A stretch of DNA of 64,000 nt, from positions 62,001 to 126,000 of the forward strand of contig JAFISE010000025.1 in the NCBI GenBank assembly GCA_022560025.1. The letters are read 5' to 3'. Positions 11,101 through 22,798 of the stretch are shown in pieces (within the stretch, counting starts at the first letter, position 1; every line of letters begins with the position of its first letter). The notes beneath the pieces are model-generated. The model was not told the DNA's origin. It was given only the letters and a program-made list of their open reading frames with translations, and did not search any database. The position numbers were made by a program, and so were the translations under genes. The DNA is from Stagonosporopsis chrysanthemi (Eukaryota; Ascomycota; Dothideomycetes; Pleosporales; Didymellaceae).

Positions 11101-11780
11101 GGCCTTCTAACGAGGGCGGGTTGAGAGGTTTTGGATGGAGTCGTCGAGCCGTTTGCGATAGACTGGTCTTCGGGTGCTATTCGCAAGGATCGTCTTTCAA
11201 GGTCCGCCGTGTTTGATGCATATTAGTGGCTCTTGCATAGAATGTATAGAAGTTCTTTCGCAACATAAGAACCAAACCGGCAATGGTCTCTTTATGGCTA
11301 ATCATGCGCCAGTGACATAAGCCCTCGAAGCATCATGGGTTGCAACTGAGGAATACAAGTTGATAAAGAACGTTGAAGATGCAAAGTGACAGAACACGCT
11401 GGCACCAAATCATAGATGGCGAATCTAGCACATTGAGTGCATATGAGACGGTAATATTTCTTCTTTTCGAGAGCCCTTCCACCGGCACAACACAACCATC
11501 TACTAATACAAGAGTGAACATACACGTCTCCCATGAATTCGACCAAAGTCGGCCCTATCCTAATCAAAGCCATCCAACGCCATGCTAAAATCGAATGATG
11601 GAGCCATTCCATGATCCGTCCATGCGATCTTGTACATGTCATACAACTTCGCAAGCTGCCGCTCGCTAAACAAGAATGAACACCAATACACCATACGCCA
11701 CATATCGCAAATACATCCGTAAGGTTATGAATCTGTACTGCAGTCCCAAAAGGGGTGTCGATGCAATCAGCCTGGATGTC
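11101..11780. other. Intergenic between convergent genes, nothing recognised
   Basis: The stretch lies between the 3' ends of the MFS pseudogene and MOT1. Short frames on both strands have no recognisable content. Confidence 0.55.
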
Positions 11781-14700
11781 CTATGACGCAGACCCTTGCA
11801 TCTTGCCCAAGAAGCCATCGAGATCGAACTCGTCGTCGTATTGCTTCTCATCCCACAGTTCGCCAATATCGTCCAGGAAGCCCTTCTGGCCTTTCTGACG
11901 TAACTCACCAGTGGCATCAACAGCATCATTTTCGTCGATGCCATTGTCGTCCTTCGAGTTGGACGGAGGAGGTGGAAGTGCAGCTGGGTCTGCACTGTCC
12001 GCCGAAACATTGAAGAGATCAAGAATTTGATCTGTTTGCATGGATCCAAGGCCAGCATTCTGCTGGTTAACAACCGTGCTCGCGACATCGATCTTGAAGC
12101 GTTGAAGGCTATGATGTGTTAGTGACATGAGATGTGACAATGAGAACAGTGGACGTACTTTAGGATCTTCTCTTCGAGCGTCCCGCGAGTAACAATGCGG
12201 TACACGTTAACAACCTTCTTCTGCCCAATACGATGAGCGCGATCCATGGCCTGAATGTCTTTCTGTGGATTCCAATCGTGCTCAACAAAGATGACTGTGT
12301 CGGCGCCAGTCAAGTTGAGACCCAGTCCACCAACACTGGTAGTCAGAAGGAGAGCATCGTAGGATGGATCCGAGTTAAACTTATTGACGATGTCTTGACG
12401 TTTCTCGGCTGGCACGGTTCCATCGAGCCTCATGAACTGTACACTGGGAAGCAGCTTCTTGAATACGGTCGATTCGACCATATCAAGCATCTCTTTCATC
12501 TGACAAAAGATCAGAGCGCGGTGTTGAGAAACCGCTTCAGGCAGATCGCCATTTATAGCTGCCGACTTATCGCCAGCAACGTCTGCAGCGCCAATACCAC
12601 AGTCTACCAGGAGGTCTTTAAGCGCACCGAGCTTAGGAGCGTGAGAGATGTCGTCGATTGTGGTATTGTGCTTCTTCAGATACTGCTGAGTCGGCTCGTA
12701 GGCCTTGTTCGTTGGACCCTTGACAACGAGAGCTGGTGAGTTGCACAGCTTCTTCATATACTGCAGCGCTTGGAAGATGTGTTGCTTGCTTTCACGATCA
12801 GCGTTGCCAGCCTTTGACTGAATCTCCTTGCCCTGCCGTTTGTTGAAGTCATCGAACAGGCTGCGCTGAAGCTCAGAGAGATCGCAGTAGTAGTTCTGCA
12901 GGATCTTGGGTGGCAGATCGTCCAACACCTCCTCCTTGAGACGTCTGAGAAGGAAAGGAAGTACTTGCTTGTGCAGTGCTTCGATAGCGAGCGCGCCCTT
13001 CTCTTGTTCCTTCGATGAGGACTTGGCGAACCGAGAAGCTGCGATGGGCTTTGCAAAGCGCTCCTGGAAGACCTTCTCAGATCCAAGGAAGCCGGGCATC
13101 AGGAAGTCGAACAGAGACCACAGCTCCAGTACGTTATTCTGGATGGGCGTACCGGAGAGGATGAGACGGTGGTTTGACTGGAACTGTTTAACAGCCTGGC
13201 TAGTCTTCGACTTGGAATTCTTGATAAGATGGCCTTCGTCAAGGACGCAGTAGTTCCAGTTGACAGGCTTGAGGATGTCGCTGTCGTTTCTGCAGATATC
13301 GTAACTGGTGATGACGATGTCGACGTCTTGAAGTTGAGACCTATACTGCCCACGAATTGGCGGTGCACCGACATAAGCCACGCATGAGAGGAATGGAGCG
13401 TATTGCCGGATCTCCTGTTGCCAATGACCGGAAAGTGTGGGAGGGCAGACGATGAGCGATGGCAGTTTGCGGAAATTGGGATCCCCGGACTTGGCGAACT
13501 CATCAGCCCGTAGGTGATGGTCACTTGCTACCATACACAAGGTCTGCAGCGTCTTTCCCAGACCCATGTCGTCGCAAAGGATTCCGTGCAAGTTGTAGCG
13601 ATTCAGGAAAGCAAGCCAGTTGACTCCGTCTTGCTGATACGAACGCAACGTAGCCTTAATGCCAACTGGAATCTCGAACGGTTCGACCTTCTTTGCGTCC
13701 AGCATCTGGGCGACAAACTTGCGCTCGCGATCACGACCCTTCAGCAATGAGTCAGGCAGACCTGGCGGGTCAGGGATACCGGACTCAAGAGGAACGAGTT
13801 TGACGAGTGTGGCGAAGCTTGTCGTCGCCAACAGCCGGATGTCGTTGTCTGAGTCGCTCATACGTCCTAGAACCGGGGTAATGAGGAAGATTACGTAAGG
13901 AAGAATGCCATCTTCCATGACATGAATCAGATGGTAGATGCACTCAATAGCACCTTGGCGGCCATGAACGTTACCGCCATCGCTGATGGTAGGCAGAACA
14001 GCTTCCACAAGTAATGTGAAGGCATCAACAGACATAACGCTGCAGATAGTCGCGAAGCACTTTGCTGCTGCGTATCGAAGCACGTAGAGCTTACTTTGCA
14101 GAGCTTTTGCCACGAAAGGAAGCAAGTCCTTGACGAAGCCGCGCACGTCTGAGTGCAAACTTCCTACCAAGGCTCGTAAGGTTGAGAGAGCGTCAACAAC
14201 CTCTTGACCGAAAACACCGTCCTCATCAGCGATTTTGGCGGGGAGCGTTGTATCAGCAAATGCCCGCTTGATCGGCCTCTCGATCAGTTCCTTAAGCGTA
14301 GGGACCTTCTGGAAGATCTCTGCGCCAAATTGCTCAACAACTTGCTCAAGAGCTTCGCGAGCTCCACGCTTAGTAATCCTGGCCGCTCTCGACTCCTCCG
14401 CGAACTTGGCAGCATCTGGGTGATCGCGAATGTCTTCGTCTTTCTTCAGAGTCAAGATGCCGGTCTCGATATGACCTTGACCATGAAACTCGGGGGTTTC
14501 TGCTGTCTCCATGCAATAGAACTTGACAAGATTGCCAACAACCTTCTTGACCACAACGCCCTTGTTACCATTGACGAGATGAACGATGTAGCGGGCCACA
14601 GCTGCAGCAGACCGCTTTTGCAACTGTACGTTCTCTTCCTTCTTGACGCTGTCCATCATAGCCTTGATCGGATGCTGAGGCTTCTTGGGGGGAGCGCTGA

Positions 14701-17700
14701 GCCAAATCAGACCTCCGGCAGCGGCAGCCTTGATTCGAACATCGCGTTCTTCCTTGATGTCCTTCGCTTCTTGAAGACTGGCCTCGACTTCCTTCTTCGA
14801 CACTTCCAGATTAGCCGCAGCGACCATACGAGCTGATGGTGTCATCGCTTTTTTCAGCTTCTCATACTGGACAGTAACGAGTTTCTCGGCATCGGCGACA
14901 CCGAAAGCATACTGGCTGGCAGCTGGATCTCCTTGCACAACGACAGCCAGTGCTGGCAGATTCTGGACGTGGCCTTCTCTGAATATGTTGACCAATGCAG
15001 TACACTGTGTGCGCACGATCTGCAGCTTGGGCACGAGGTCTTCATATGCAGTCGGTCGCTCGCCCTCGACAATGGGAAGGAGCGCTGTCGCGAGGAGATC
15101 TGCCAATGCGTCCTTGGCCGGCAGGTTCTTACCGAATTCTTCTATAACCATGGCAGCTGCTAACTGTGTGGTAGAGTTCGTCGAGGAAAGTGGCGGCAAC
15201 AATCTATGCCCGAAACTGGGCACCCTTGTCTTCTCTGGCCATGCTGCGATGGCTTTACCAAGGGCCTGTGCTGCGGATGCTCGAGATCGGATCATTACAT
15301 CGGCGCCGATGAGCTCAAGATCGCCGCCAATCATGTGTCCATCCACATTATGAGAAATGGATGGAGGGATTGGCGTCGATTCTTCCTTTCCGTGCCGTGA
15401 CTTCTTCCTCTTCTTTGCAGCTGGCTCAATGCCCCCTGGGGGTGTCGATCGGCGACTAGGTGTTGATGTTGGTGCTGGGCCCATCATTTGTCCAGAAGGT
15501 TTGATGAGGAGTGACACATCCATCGCGATCGGGTGACGCGACACACCAATAGGCGTCAAAGTCAGGGGAATGATGGAGTTCAAGATTGGCTCCAGGTGAG
15601 TCGCAACTTGGCTGCCAAGGTTATCGATCATGGTGCTCCACAACTTCATCGATAGCTTCAGAACACCCTCGTTGCGTTCGAGGATGATGTTCTGGAAGAT
15701 CAGTTGGAGTGCCTTGCTGTCGATCCAACCGGCCGAACCAGCGCTCTCAATGTCGAGGAACGTGCTCAGTGCGCGTAGTACGGCAGCTCGCACGCTTGTG
15801 ATGGTGTGACGGAGGAATGGGAAGAGGCGAGGGACAAGTTCGAGGAAAGACTGCGTAGGATCCTTTTCTGCGTTGGCCTGCATAGCGGTAAGAACTTGAG
15901 GGAAACTACAAAGCTTGGCGAGAAGATCCATGATCGATCCCGTACTAGCATTGAGGTCATCTTGCAGGCCATCAAAACATGACCAAACCTGATTCATGAG
16001 GCCCTCCATTGCTTTGGGCCGCAGCTCGACAAAGTCTTTGGCAACTGGAATGAGTGTGGCTGCGCTAAGGGCTCGGATGTCGTCGTCGAAGTCGCCTAGT
16101 CCTTGGATGACGGCAGCCAGAACGCCGTCCATAAGCGAATCAACCTCACGAAGCAGGTCATTTCGTACAGCCACGAGGTAACGCAGGCCGATCATTCCTC
16201 CTTGACAAGAATGCCAGCCACTCTCCACCTCAAGACGCTTCTTGATAAGGCTGTGGAGCACGTTGAATGTAGCTAGGACATTGTCACGAGAAAGATGCTG
16301 CAGCACAGAACCGAGTGCCTGGCCGGCAGTCTCCCTAATGGGGGCAACGGCTGTGTCGGATGTGTAGTCGGCAAACTTGTCAAGCATGAAGATGCAGCAG
16401 ATGCGACATGCAAGATCGTTCAGCCATTGTTGATTTAGCTTGTCGTTCTCTGCTCGTGTCTTGCCCTTGAGTCTCCCTGCACCTGCACCATGGACTCGCA
16501 GAACTTCACGAATGCCCATGGCAGCACCGTGGCGGACCTCCCAGGTGTGGTCGAACATCTGAAGGGCGAGATAGTCGCAAACTCGCTCAAAAGGCCATTC
16601 CAGTCCAGACTCGTTCGATTCGCCTTCGAAGGAAGACTTTTCGGGAACCACAGCACCCTTGAATTCCTTGACAAATTTGGCATCATCGTCGCCGCCTTTC
16701 CGCTCGAGCGAGAAGTAGTCGTCAAGACCCTCACCACCTTCGCTGTTCTCGGTGTTCTCCTGCTTGAGCGATGAAGGATGTGGTGTCATGCGAGCAGGCG
16801 TTTGGAGGGCCTCTGAGTTTGAGGGCTTTCTTGTGCCGGGTTCATTGAAATCGACAGTTACACCCTTGTTGTTCTTGCTCGCGGTCTTCTGCTTGCGCTT
16901 CTGTGCATTCAGTTGTCGCTTGCTGAGTATTGGCTGATCGCCCGTCGGAGTGGCAATAGGAGGTGATGCGGCAGAGTTTAAAGTATCTGATCTGGCTAGA
17001 TTTGTGTCGATGCGATGGATGGCGGGTGTTCTAAGGCCAGGAGTCTGCGGGAAAACTTCATCCTGGGGAACAGCAGCGATCTCTTTGAAAGGGCCTTCCA
17101 ACCCAAGTCGCTTTGGAAGAATTTCTTTCTGATAAGCAAGACGATCAGCGGGGCTCATAGACAGCAACTTGGATTCGATTTCTTTGCCGGCAGCTCCGGC
17201 CAGCTCACTTCCATCTCTCAAAATGGCAGCAATGTCCAGGGTGTTGAGATCAAGTTTGCCTGTAAATGCAGGCGCCAAGGGCATCTCGACGTCGCCATTC
17301 TCTTCCTTCTTTACGGTGGCGCTGTCGTTCTCTTCCTCTCTTTTTTGCCCGTTGGTTTTAGCCTTGACCTCTGACTTGATTGGCTCATCCTCAGCGTTTG
17401 GGTCGTGTTTCTCAGCGTTGGCAACGATACCTCCAATAGCTTTTGCAGCAGCCACTCGCGTCTCCCAGCTCTTTGACCGCAAGAATGGCACAACACGGTT
17501 GAGAAGGTTGAACAGGTCTTCGGGATGCTGCTTTTGGACGTCGGCTAGCTGCTCAGCTGCTGTGTTTCGGATCAATGCTGTGCTGCCTGTCTCGAGGAGC
17601 CTTGGCGAGGTTAGAAAAGGTACATCGGGAGTGTGTAGGAATGTATCGGAATCATTAAATGCGGAAAGGCAGCTGTGAAAAATGCAGAGCGATGCTGCAA

Positions 17701-17838
17701 AGCGTGCAAAGTATACGCAGCACCAACACAGGTTGAAGACAAGGGTAGACTTACGTTACGAGTCGGTCCAATCTTGTAGCACTATCAGCGCGTTAGCGGG
17801 CATCCTCAAGACATGCATAGACTAGCAGCATACCTCAT
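11781..17838 (-). CDS. MOT1: MOT1/BTAF1, Swi2/Snf2 ATPase that removes TBP from DNA
   Basis: This 1,933-residue protein uses ATP to strip TATA-binding protein from promoters in the nucleus. Four exons: 17838-17834 (5 nt), 17781-17755 (27 nt), 17600-12159 and 12108-11781; the splice frame restores the expected N-terminus MSATRLDRLVTLLETG and the conserved joint EEKILNLQRFKIDVAS. HEAT-type repeats fill roughly residues 1-1,200. The Snf2 ATPase domain follows: Walker A DDMGLGKT (about 1,355), DEGH box (about 1,464), SGTPIQNN, then helicase C with TSVGGLGLNLTGADTVIF and QAMDRAHRIGQ. The C-terminus ends with the MOT1-specific acidic FDLDGFLGKM segment. Length and domain order match the family (about 1,850-1,950 residues), so the gene looks intact. 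Confidence 0.97.
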
Positions 17839-19922
17839 TTTGGCAACAGGCGGCCACGCGCAGGGCCAGCGCGACCTGTTTTGTTATTATTAAAAATTAC
17901 TGGATCACCTGGACGATGCCATGGATCAAGCACTTCCGCGCGGGGCTGCAGTGGAGCGCGTTGTGGTGAAGTCACGTGATGGAGGGTAACGCGTGCGCCC
18001 CGGGAGTGCTGGTTCGGAGAGGGTGGGCTGCGGGCCTATCTAAGAGATGCACCTGGACAGCATTAAATATCGCGTGTGTCAGGAACGGTTAGTGCGCTTG
18101 CCTGATCTAAGACTAGCGTCAGATCAGGGTGAAGAAACTCGAAATTTTTGCTACCGCGACAGCGCCGGCGAACCACTCAAAGCGTGCGGCAACCGTCACT
18201 AGGGTCCTCTCGCTGCAACGGCGACACTGGTCATGATGGGGTTGACGGTATTTTGCACGTTGTGGATGAGTGCAGCAGCTGCACAGCCATCGCGCCTTCT
18301 TTATTTGACATGCTCAAGGTGGCCTGGAGTAGGCGCTAAGCGGCATCGATCACCGCCTCACAGTTCGCAGCCGTAGACGACGCGCTTTGGCTTGTTGTTT
18401 CAACTCTCCAGCTGCTCAGCCTGCAAGCTGAAAGTCCTGATTGAAGACTGCGCGCGTTGGTCGCTGCCTTTGAGCTTGAGCACGTCTTTGACGCACCGTT
18501 TGCAAGCAGCTGGTATTCGACACGTCACCACCTGGTCAAACCTCTGCCTCGACGCTGCCAGGCTTCCAATCTGACAGCCAGCCCAATTGCAATTGTGGCT
18601 GACGAGGCTGGAAGATTCACACCCGTGCGCCGCGTCATGCCGGTACCAGACAAGGAACCAGCGTGGACAAAGCAGCGACGTGTTCGCTCTGGTGATTGTG
18701 CTTACGGACGAGTCGCTCTCCCGCGTTGTGCGCAACGACGTTGACACCAATCCATCTTCGCAGATGTCAGCGGAGAACAGACCACCGCGTTGGACGCGTC
18801 GCGACATCTCGCTTGAGCACCAGATTGATCTGCGTGCGGCTACCTTAGCGCCCTTCGCTAGCCTTGACATCAAGCACCGTCATTATTTCCTTGCATCTGA
18901 CGCACTCCCATTGGGACAGCATCTTCATCGTCACAACCTCAACATCCTCGTCGCGTGCTTTGCCATCTATGGCATTATGATATACGCCGCTCGTAGCTCA
19001 GACTTCACTTCCTAGGCTTGCGGACAATTCTAAGCTAAAATGACTAGAAAAAATAATTATTGTAACACCCAGCGAGTCATGTTCCAGCTGCCAACCTGCT
19101 TGATACGATCTCGAGATCTGATAACGACGTCTCGAACGGCAGTCGGACACTACAACATCTCCATGATCTTCAAACCTCTCCTTGAGTTGTACTTCAATGG
19201 GAGTGAGAATTCCAACATTGAGGAACTCTAATCATGTCTACAAGGCAACGATACCGCGACAGCTGTGCAAGACCCTTACATGGTATGAAAGGAACACGAT
19301 CGGATCTTTCGTGAAAGACTCGGTTCAGGCTGGGTAGTGCTTCCACTACATTCCTCGAGAGTGCCACTACTGAGAGGTCCAGTGCCTTCAAATGCAATCG
19401 CAAAATTGGCCACTGAGGCAATAGATTTGACCCGTGTCCTAGCTCTAGGATCATGATGTGGCCGACAGATGAATGGAAGAATAGCAAATCATGAACTCTA
19501 GTCGCCTTCAAAGTATGGTAATGACACCCTTTGGTTTTTGTCCTTGACGCTCAAGTATGGTTCACGAAATTATTTCAAGGGCTGAACCGTCCTTGAACAT
19601 CTATTGTCTTTGGTCAAATGTCTTCAGCCGCTGCACGATATGAAGATCACTTTGCTCTTCTTCCACCCGCTGTCACCTTTGCCCACTGCTTCATAATATT
19701 TCCAAGGTCGCACCAATCCCTCGCTCATTGTGTACTTTTTCTCCGTTTCACTCAGCCTTGTAATCAGGTGAAAGCGCAGCGACCGCCATTGTGCGCGAAC
19801 AAAAATTGCAGAGACCCGGTCAACTCCTTCACTTTCACTAGCTATCTAGCTCAAAAATACGAGCGAGAACCTACTCTAATCCCGACGACATCATCACTAC
19901 AACGATCTCAACCTTTTCGAAA
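17839..19922. other. 2.1 kb without a supported gene
   Basis: The stretch lies between divergent MOT1 and the Ulp1-like gene. Scattered frames exist; the one ending at 19015 closes with a hydrophobic helix-like stretch (NILVACFAIYGIMIY) but has no start or upstream exon I can defend. The last few hundred bases before 19923 are CT-rich and probably a 5' leader. Confidence 0.5.
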
Positions 19923-21545
19923 ATGGCTACCCAATTTCAAGCAAACATGGAGCTGGCTCCAATGCCACCACGTGCCAAAGCGGTGCTCGAGGAAGCCTAT
20001 CTGGAGCGCCAGCGTGAAGCACGCATCTACTCGCGAACACGGGGCGTGATGGTGTATCACACGGAGAGGATGTTTGCGCTCGCTTCGCGCGACTATCAAC
20101 GACAGAAATTCGCTCCAATGAAGCAGACACGACCTGCTCTGCGTACGCGGCGCTACAGTGTTGATGTCAACACATGCGACAACAACCTCGTTCAGACCAA
20201 AGTGGCTGGCCCACAAGTAGGTCATCTCCTCAGCTGCTGTCTAGGGCACCGAGTCCCTCCAAGCTCCCGCACGGCTACAACCAACTCGAAGCTGACCCAG
20301 ACCCAGGCACAACAGCCCCGTGCCAGCGAGCTCGAACACCAAGCCCTCGAACTAGTAGCTCCCTCCACGCTGCCCCTTCCCTTTCCCACCCCCTATCGCT
20401 ACTACGATTTCAACGCGTTCTACCCCTCCACACCTCCACACACCTCCGCCACCTACCTCTCCCTCGACAACGCCTCCCTCACCAACACAGAATACCTCAC
20501 AATAGCCCGACTAACCGGGTGGTATTCCTTCATGTCCGACAACGCGCTGGACACCGCCTTCGCTATCCTCTCCCAGGACAAAGGCTGCCAGGATGCACAG
20601 ATCCGCATCGCAAGCACCATCGAAGCCCAAGTGTGTTTCTACACCGACCCGGGCGGGAAAGAAGCCTACAGCTCGCTGTTCGCCGACCAGCGCTGGATCT
20701 TCATCCCCGTCAACGATGGCCTGGGCGCGCAGCTCAACGTCGGCACGCAGGGCGCGCACTGGATGCTGGTCGCGCTGGACTGTGTGCACAAGCGGATGCA
20801 CTACTATGACTCGTTTGCGATGGAACGTGGAAATTACTGGGCTACGGCGGTTGATGTCGCGAAGGGCATGTTGGGGATCGTGGGGGAGGATGAAGAGGAG
20901 TGGGAGTTTGTTGCTGAGTGGAACAGTCCGCATCAGTATCGGGACAACTACTGCAGGGCGGATGTCGGCCCTTGTGGGCCATTTGTGTACACCATGGTGT
21001 CGTTGTTGATAGATGAGATCCTGCGGTGTCAGGAGGCGTGTGCGGAAGACCGGTGCTGCTTAAGGCTGAACCAGCAGTTTCCGGAGTATTTTGCTGGCTG
21101 GTGGGATTCGGAGGAGATACGTGACCGGATACAGCTCAAGATTGCGCATGCGAAGAAGCAGCAGAACGTTGAGCGATGGGCGGCGGAGCATGATCGCATG
21201 GCTGTTGAGGGTGAAGTGGTGGAGTTTGTGGAGGAGCCGACACTTAGATCCACCGTCCACGGACACGACACGGGATCGGATCAGCCCAGCGATTCTGACG
21301 CGAGCGAGCCCTCAGACGTTACTTTGATCTCAGACCAGCCTGCGAATTCGGAGGTGATCGAACTATCTTCTGATGAGGACGATGAGATGGCCCCGGTCGA
21401 GCGAGCAGCCACCCCAGGATCGGAAGTAGTGACGACTTCCTCAGGAGACGAGCAGCATGTGGTACCTACTTTGCACTTCACCGCCGATGACGTCGTCAGT
21501 GACTCATCAGATGAGGCAGAGGACGTCTTTGTCTCTGAGCTTTGA
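19923..21545 (+). CDS. Ulp1-like (C48) cysteine protease with SUMO-interaction motifs
   Basis: A single-exon 540-residue protein. The central part (about 185-400) fits the Ulp1/SENP fold: a Trp-containing entry (TGWYSFMSDNALD), then the catalytic set His279 (GAHWMLVALD), Asp296 (HYYDSF), Gln338 and Cys351 (VGPCGPFV). The family normally has DCG at the nucleophile; here it is PCG. The C-terminal tail (about 440-540) is acidic and disordered-looking, with two candidate SUMO-interaction motifs, VTLI (466-469) and VIEL followed by SSDEDDE (478-487). It is likely to cut SUMO or another ubiquitin-like protein, probably in the nucleus (inference). A short internal intron near 20217 is possible but not required. 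Moderately sure of family, less of substrate. Confidence 0.75.
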   Translation: MATQFQANMELAPMPPRAKAVLEEAYLERQREARIYSRTRGVMVYHTERMFALASRDYQRQKFAPMKQTRPALRTRRYSVDVNTCDNNLVQTKVAGPQVGHLLSCCLGHRVPPSSRTATTNSKLTQTQAQQPRASELEHQALELVAPSTLPLPFPTPYRYYDFNAFYPSTPPHTSATYLSLDNASLTNTEYLTIARLTGWYSFMSDNALDTAFAILSQDKGCQDAQIRIASTIEAQVCFYTDPGGKEAYSSLFADQRWIFIPVNDGLGAQLNVGTQGAHWMLVALDCVHKRMHYYDSFAMERGNYWATAVDVAKGMLGIVGEDEEEWEFVAEWNSPHQYRDNYCRADVGPCGPFVYTMVSLLIDEILRCQEACAEDRCCLRLNQQFPEYFAGWWDSEEIRDRIQLKIAHAKKQQNVERWAAEHDRMAVEGEVVEFVEEPTLRSTVHGHDTGSDQPSDSDASEPSDVTLISDQPANSEVIELSSDEDDEMAPVERAATPGSEVVTTSSGDEQHVVPTLHFTADDVVSDSSDEAEDVFVSEL

Positions 21546-22798
21546 TATGCTTGCTGCTTGCACGCGGAAAGCCACACAGCCGACACTGCGCACACCAGGT
21601 GCCTGTCGTCAGCCCATCGCCTTTCAAACTTCGCAAGGCCTCTGGCGGTGAATCTTAGCATGTCTACTCTGCTCTGTTCGGCTATAGGTCGTCATCAAAA
21701 GGCTCGGCTGTCGGTTGGAGTGCTATGATCGTGTAGTGCCGGCGGTGGTGGACTGTGCAATTGGATTTTCTTCCTGCATCACGACATCGACATTTAGCAT
21801 AGTGCTTGATTTCAATGCAAGAGTAGAACACTCCACTTTCAAATTCAACCTCGACGATCAAAGCAACACTAGACTGATGAAGCAATTCCATACATACTAG
21901 GAAACTCCCTTCGTCCATGACAACAGCATGACATTGCCGACCTATTCAGTGGTCTGGATCCGATCGTGCATCCTAGCTTCGTAGTCCTCAAGACCAAGGA
22001 ATCGAGAAATATCTGATGACGACGTGTATCTATCTACGTTTGTAATTTTCCTGGTGAACACGTCAAATGATCGCCGACTTTGGACAGTACTGAACGGCCT
22101 CAAGAGGGGCTGGCAGAGCAGCAGCGAGAAGGAGGGAAGCATATTCGTACAATCGACAGGACCGGCATACTGATGCAGTGAGAAGATAAGCAGAAGGGCA
22201 GGGAGGGTCAGGCACTGTGACTGTGTATGATCGCCATCTTCATGAGCGACTAGTCTGATCACAGTTGAGAGGTGATGAGCTTCCTAGCTCTCATCTTGAG
22301 ATGGTCTTGAAGTCCAAGTGGATATTGCTTTGATTCGTTATTTGCTACATACATGCGACCTATTTCGCTGGTCCAACGTCTCCGGTCTTACTGTGAAGAA
22401 AACAATGTAAAGTCGTTCAGTCATATCTACAAGCGAGTGTCTCAAATGAGTGCGGCCAAAATACGCTGCCTAAAGGGGTGATTGAGCGCCCCATTTCCTT
22501 GTACGGTACAAAACACAAAATGGGGAACCTCGACGCCGAGCAGCACTTGCGGCCGAGTGAATCCTGTATATGCTCCCAAAACGCCCGTGTCCAATGTGGA
22601 AAATGCAAAAAATGGTGGAAAATAGCAAGGCATGGGTATCGAACTCTGTGCCTATGTGCGGATTGTGGTATATACTTGGCCTATGTCGTAGTATGCAATG
22701 CGTCTTTTGACTCATGCATCCCTAGAAGTCTGGGCTCAAAAAAAGTCAAATGCGGGAACATGGCAAAAAGCAATACTTAGCAAGCCAGCTTTAGCGGC
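21546..22798. other. 1.25 kb intergenic between convergent genes
   Basis: No gene supported. A Cys-rich 100-codon frame at 22478-22780 on the plus strand lies in the 3' flank of the J-protein gene and has no family resemblance. Confidence 0.5.

Noticed and set aside
18587..19015. Frame ending in a hydrophobic helix (NILVACFAIYGIMIY)
   Set aside because: A possible small membrane protein, with an intron-like CTGAC...CAG before it, but no start exon could be defended.
22620..22680. tRNA-like T-arm (AGTTCGATACCC on the minus strand)
   Set aside because: Flanking bases do not form the T stem, and no A box or acceptor stem is present.
22478..22780. Cys-rich 100-codon plus-strand frame
   Set aside because: Cys spacing fits no zinc-binding family and the frame lies in the J-protein 3' flank.
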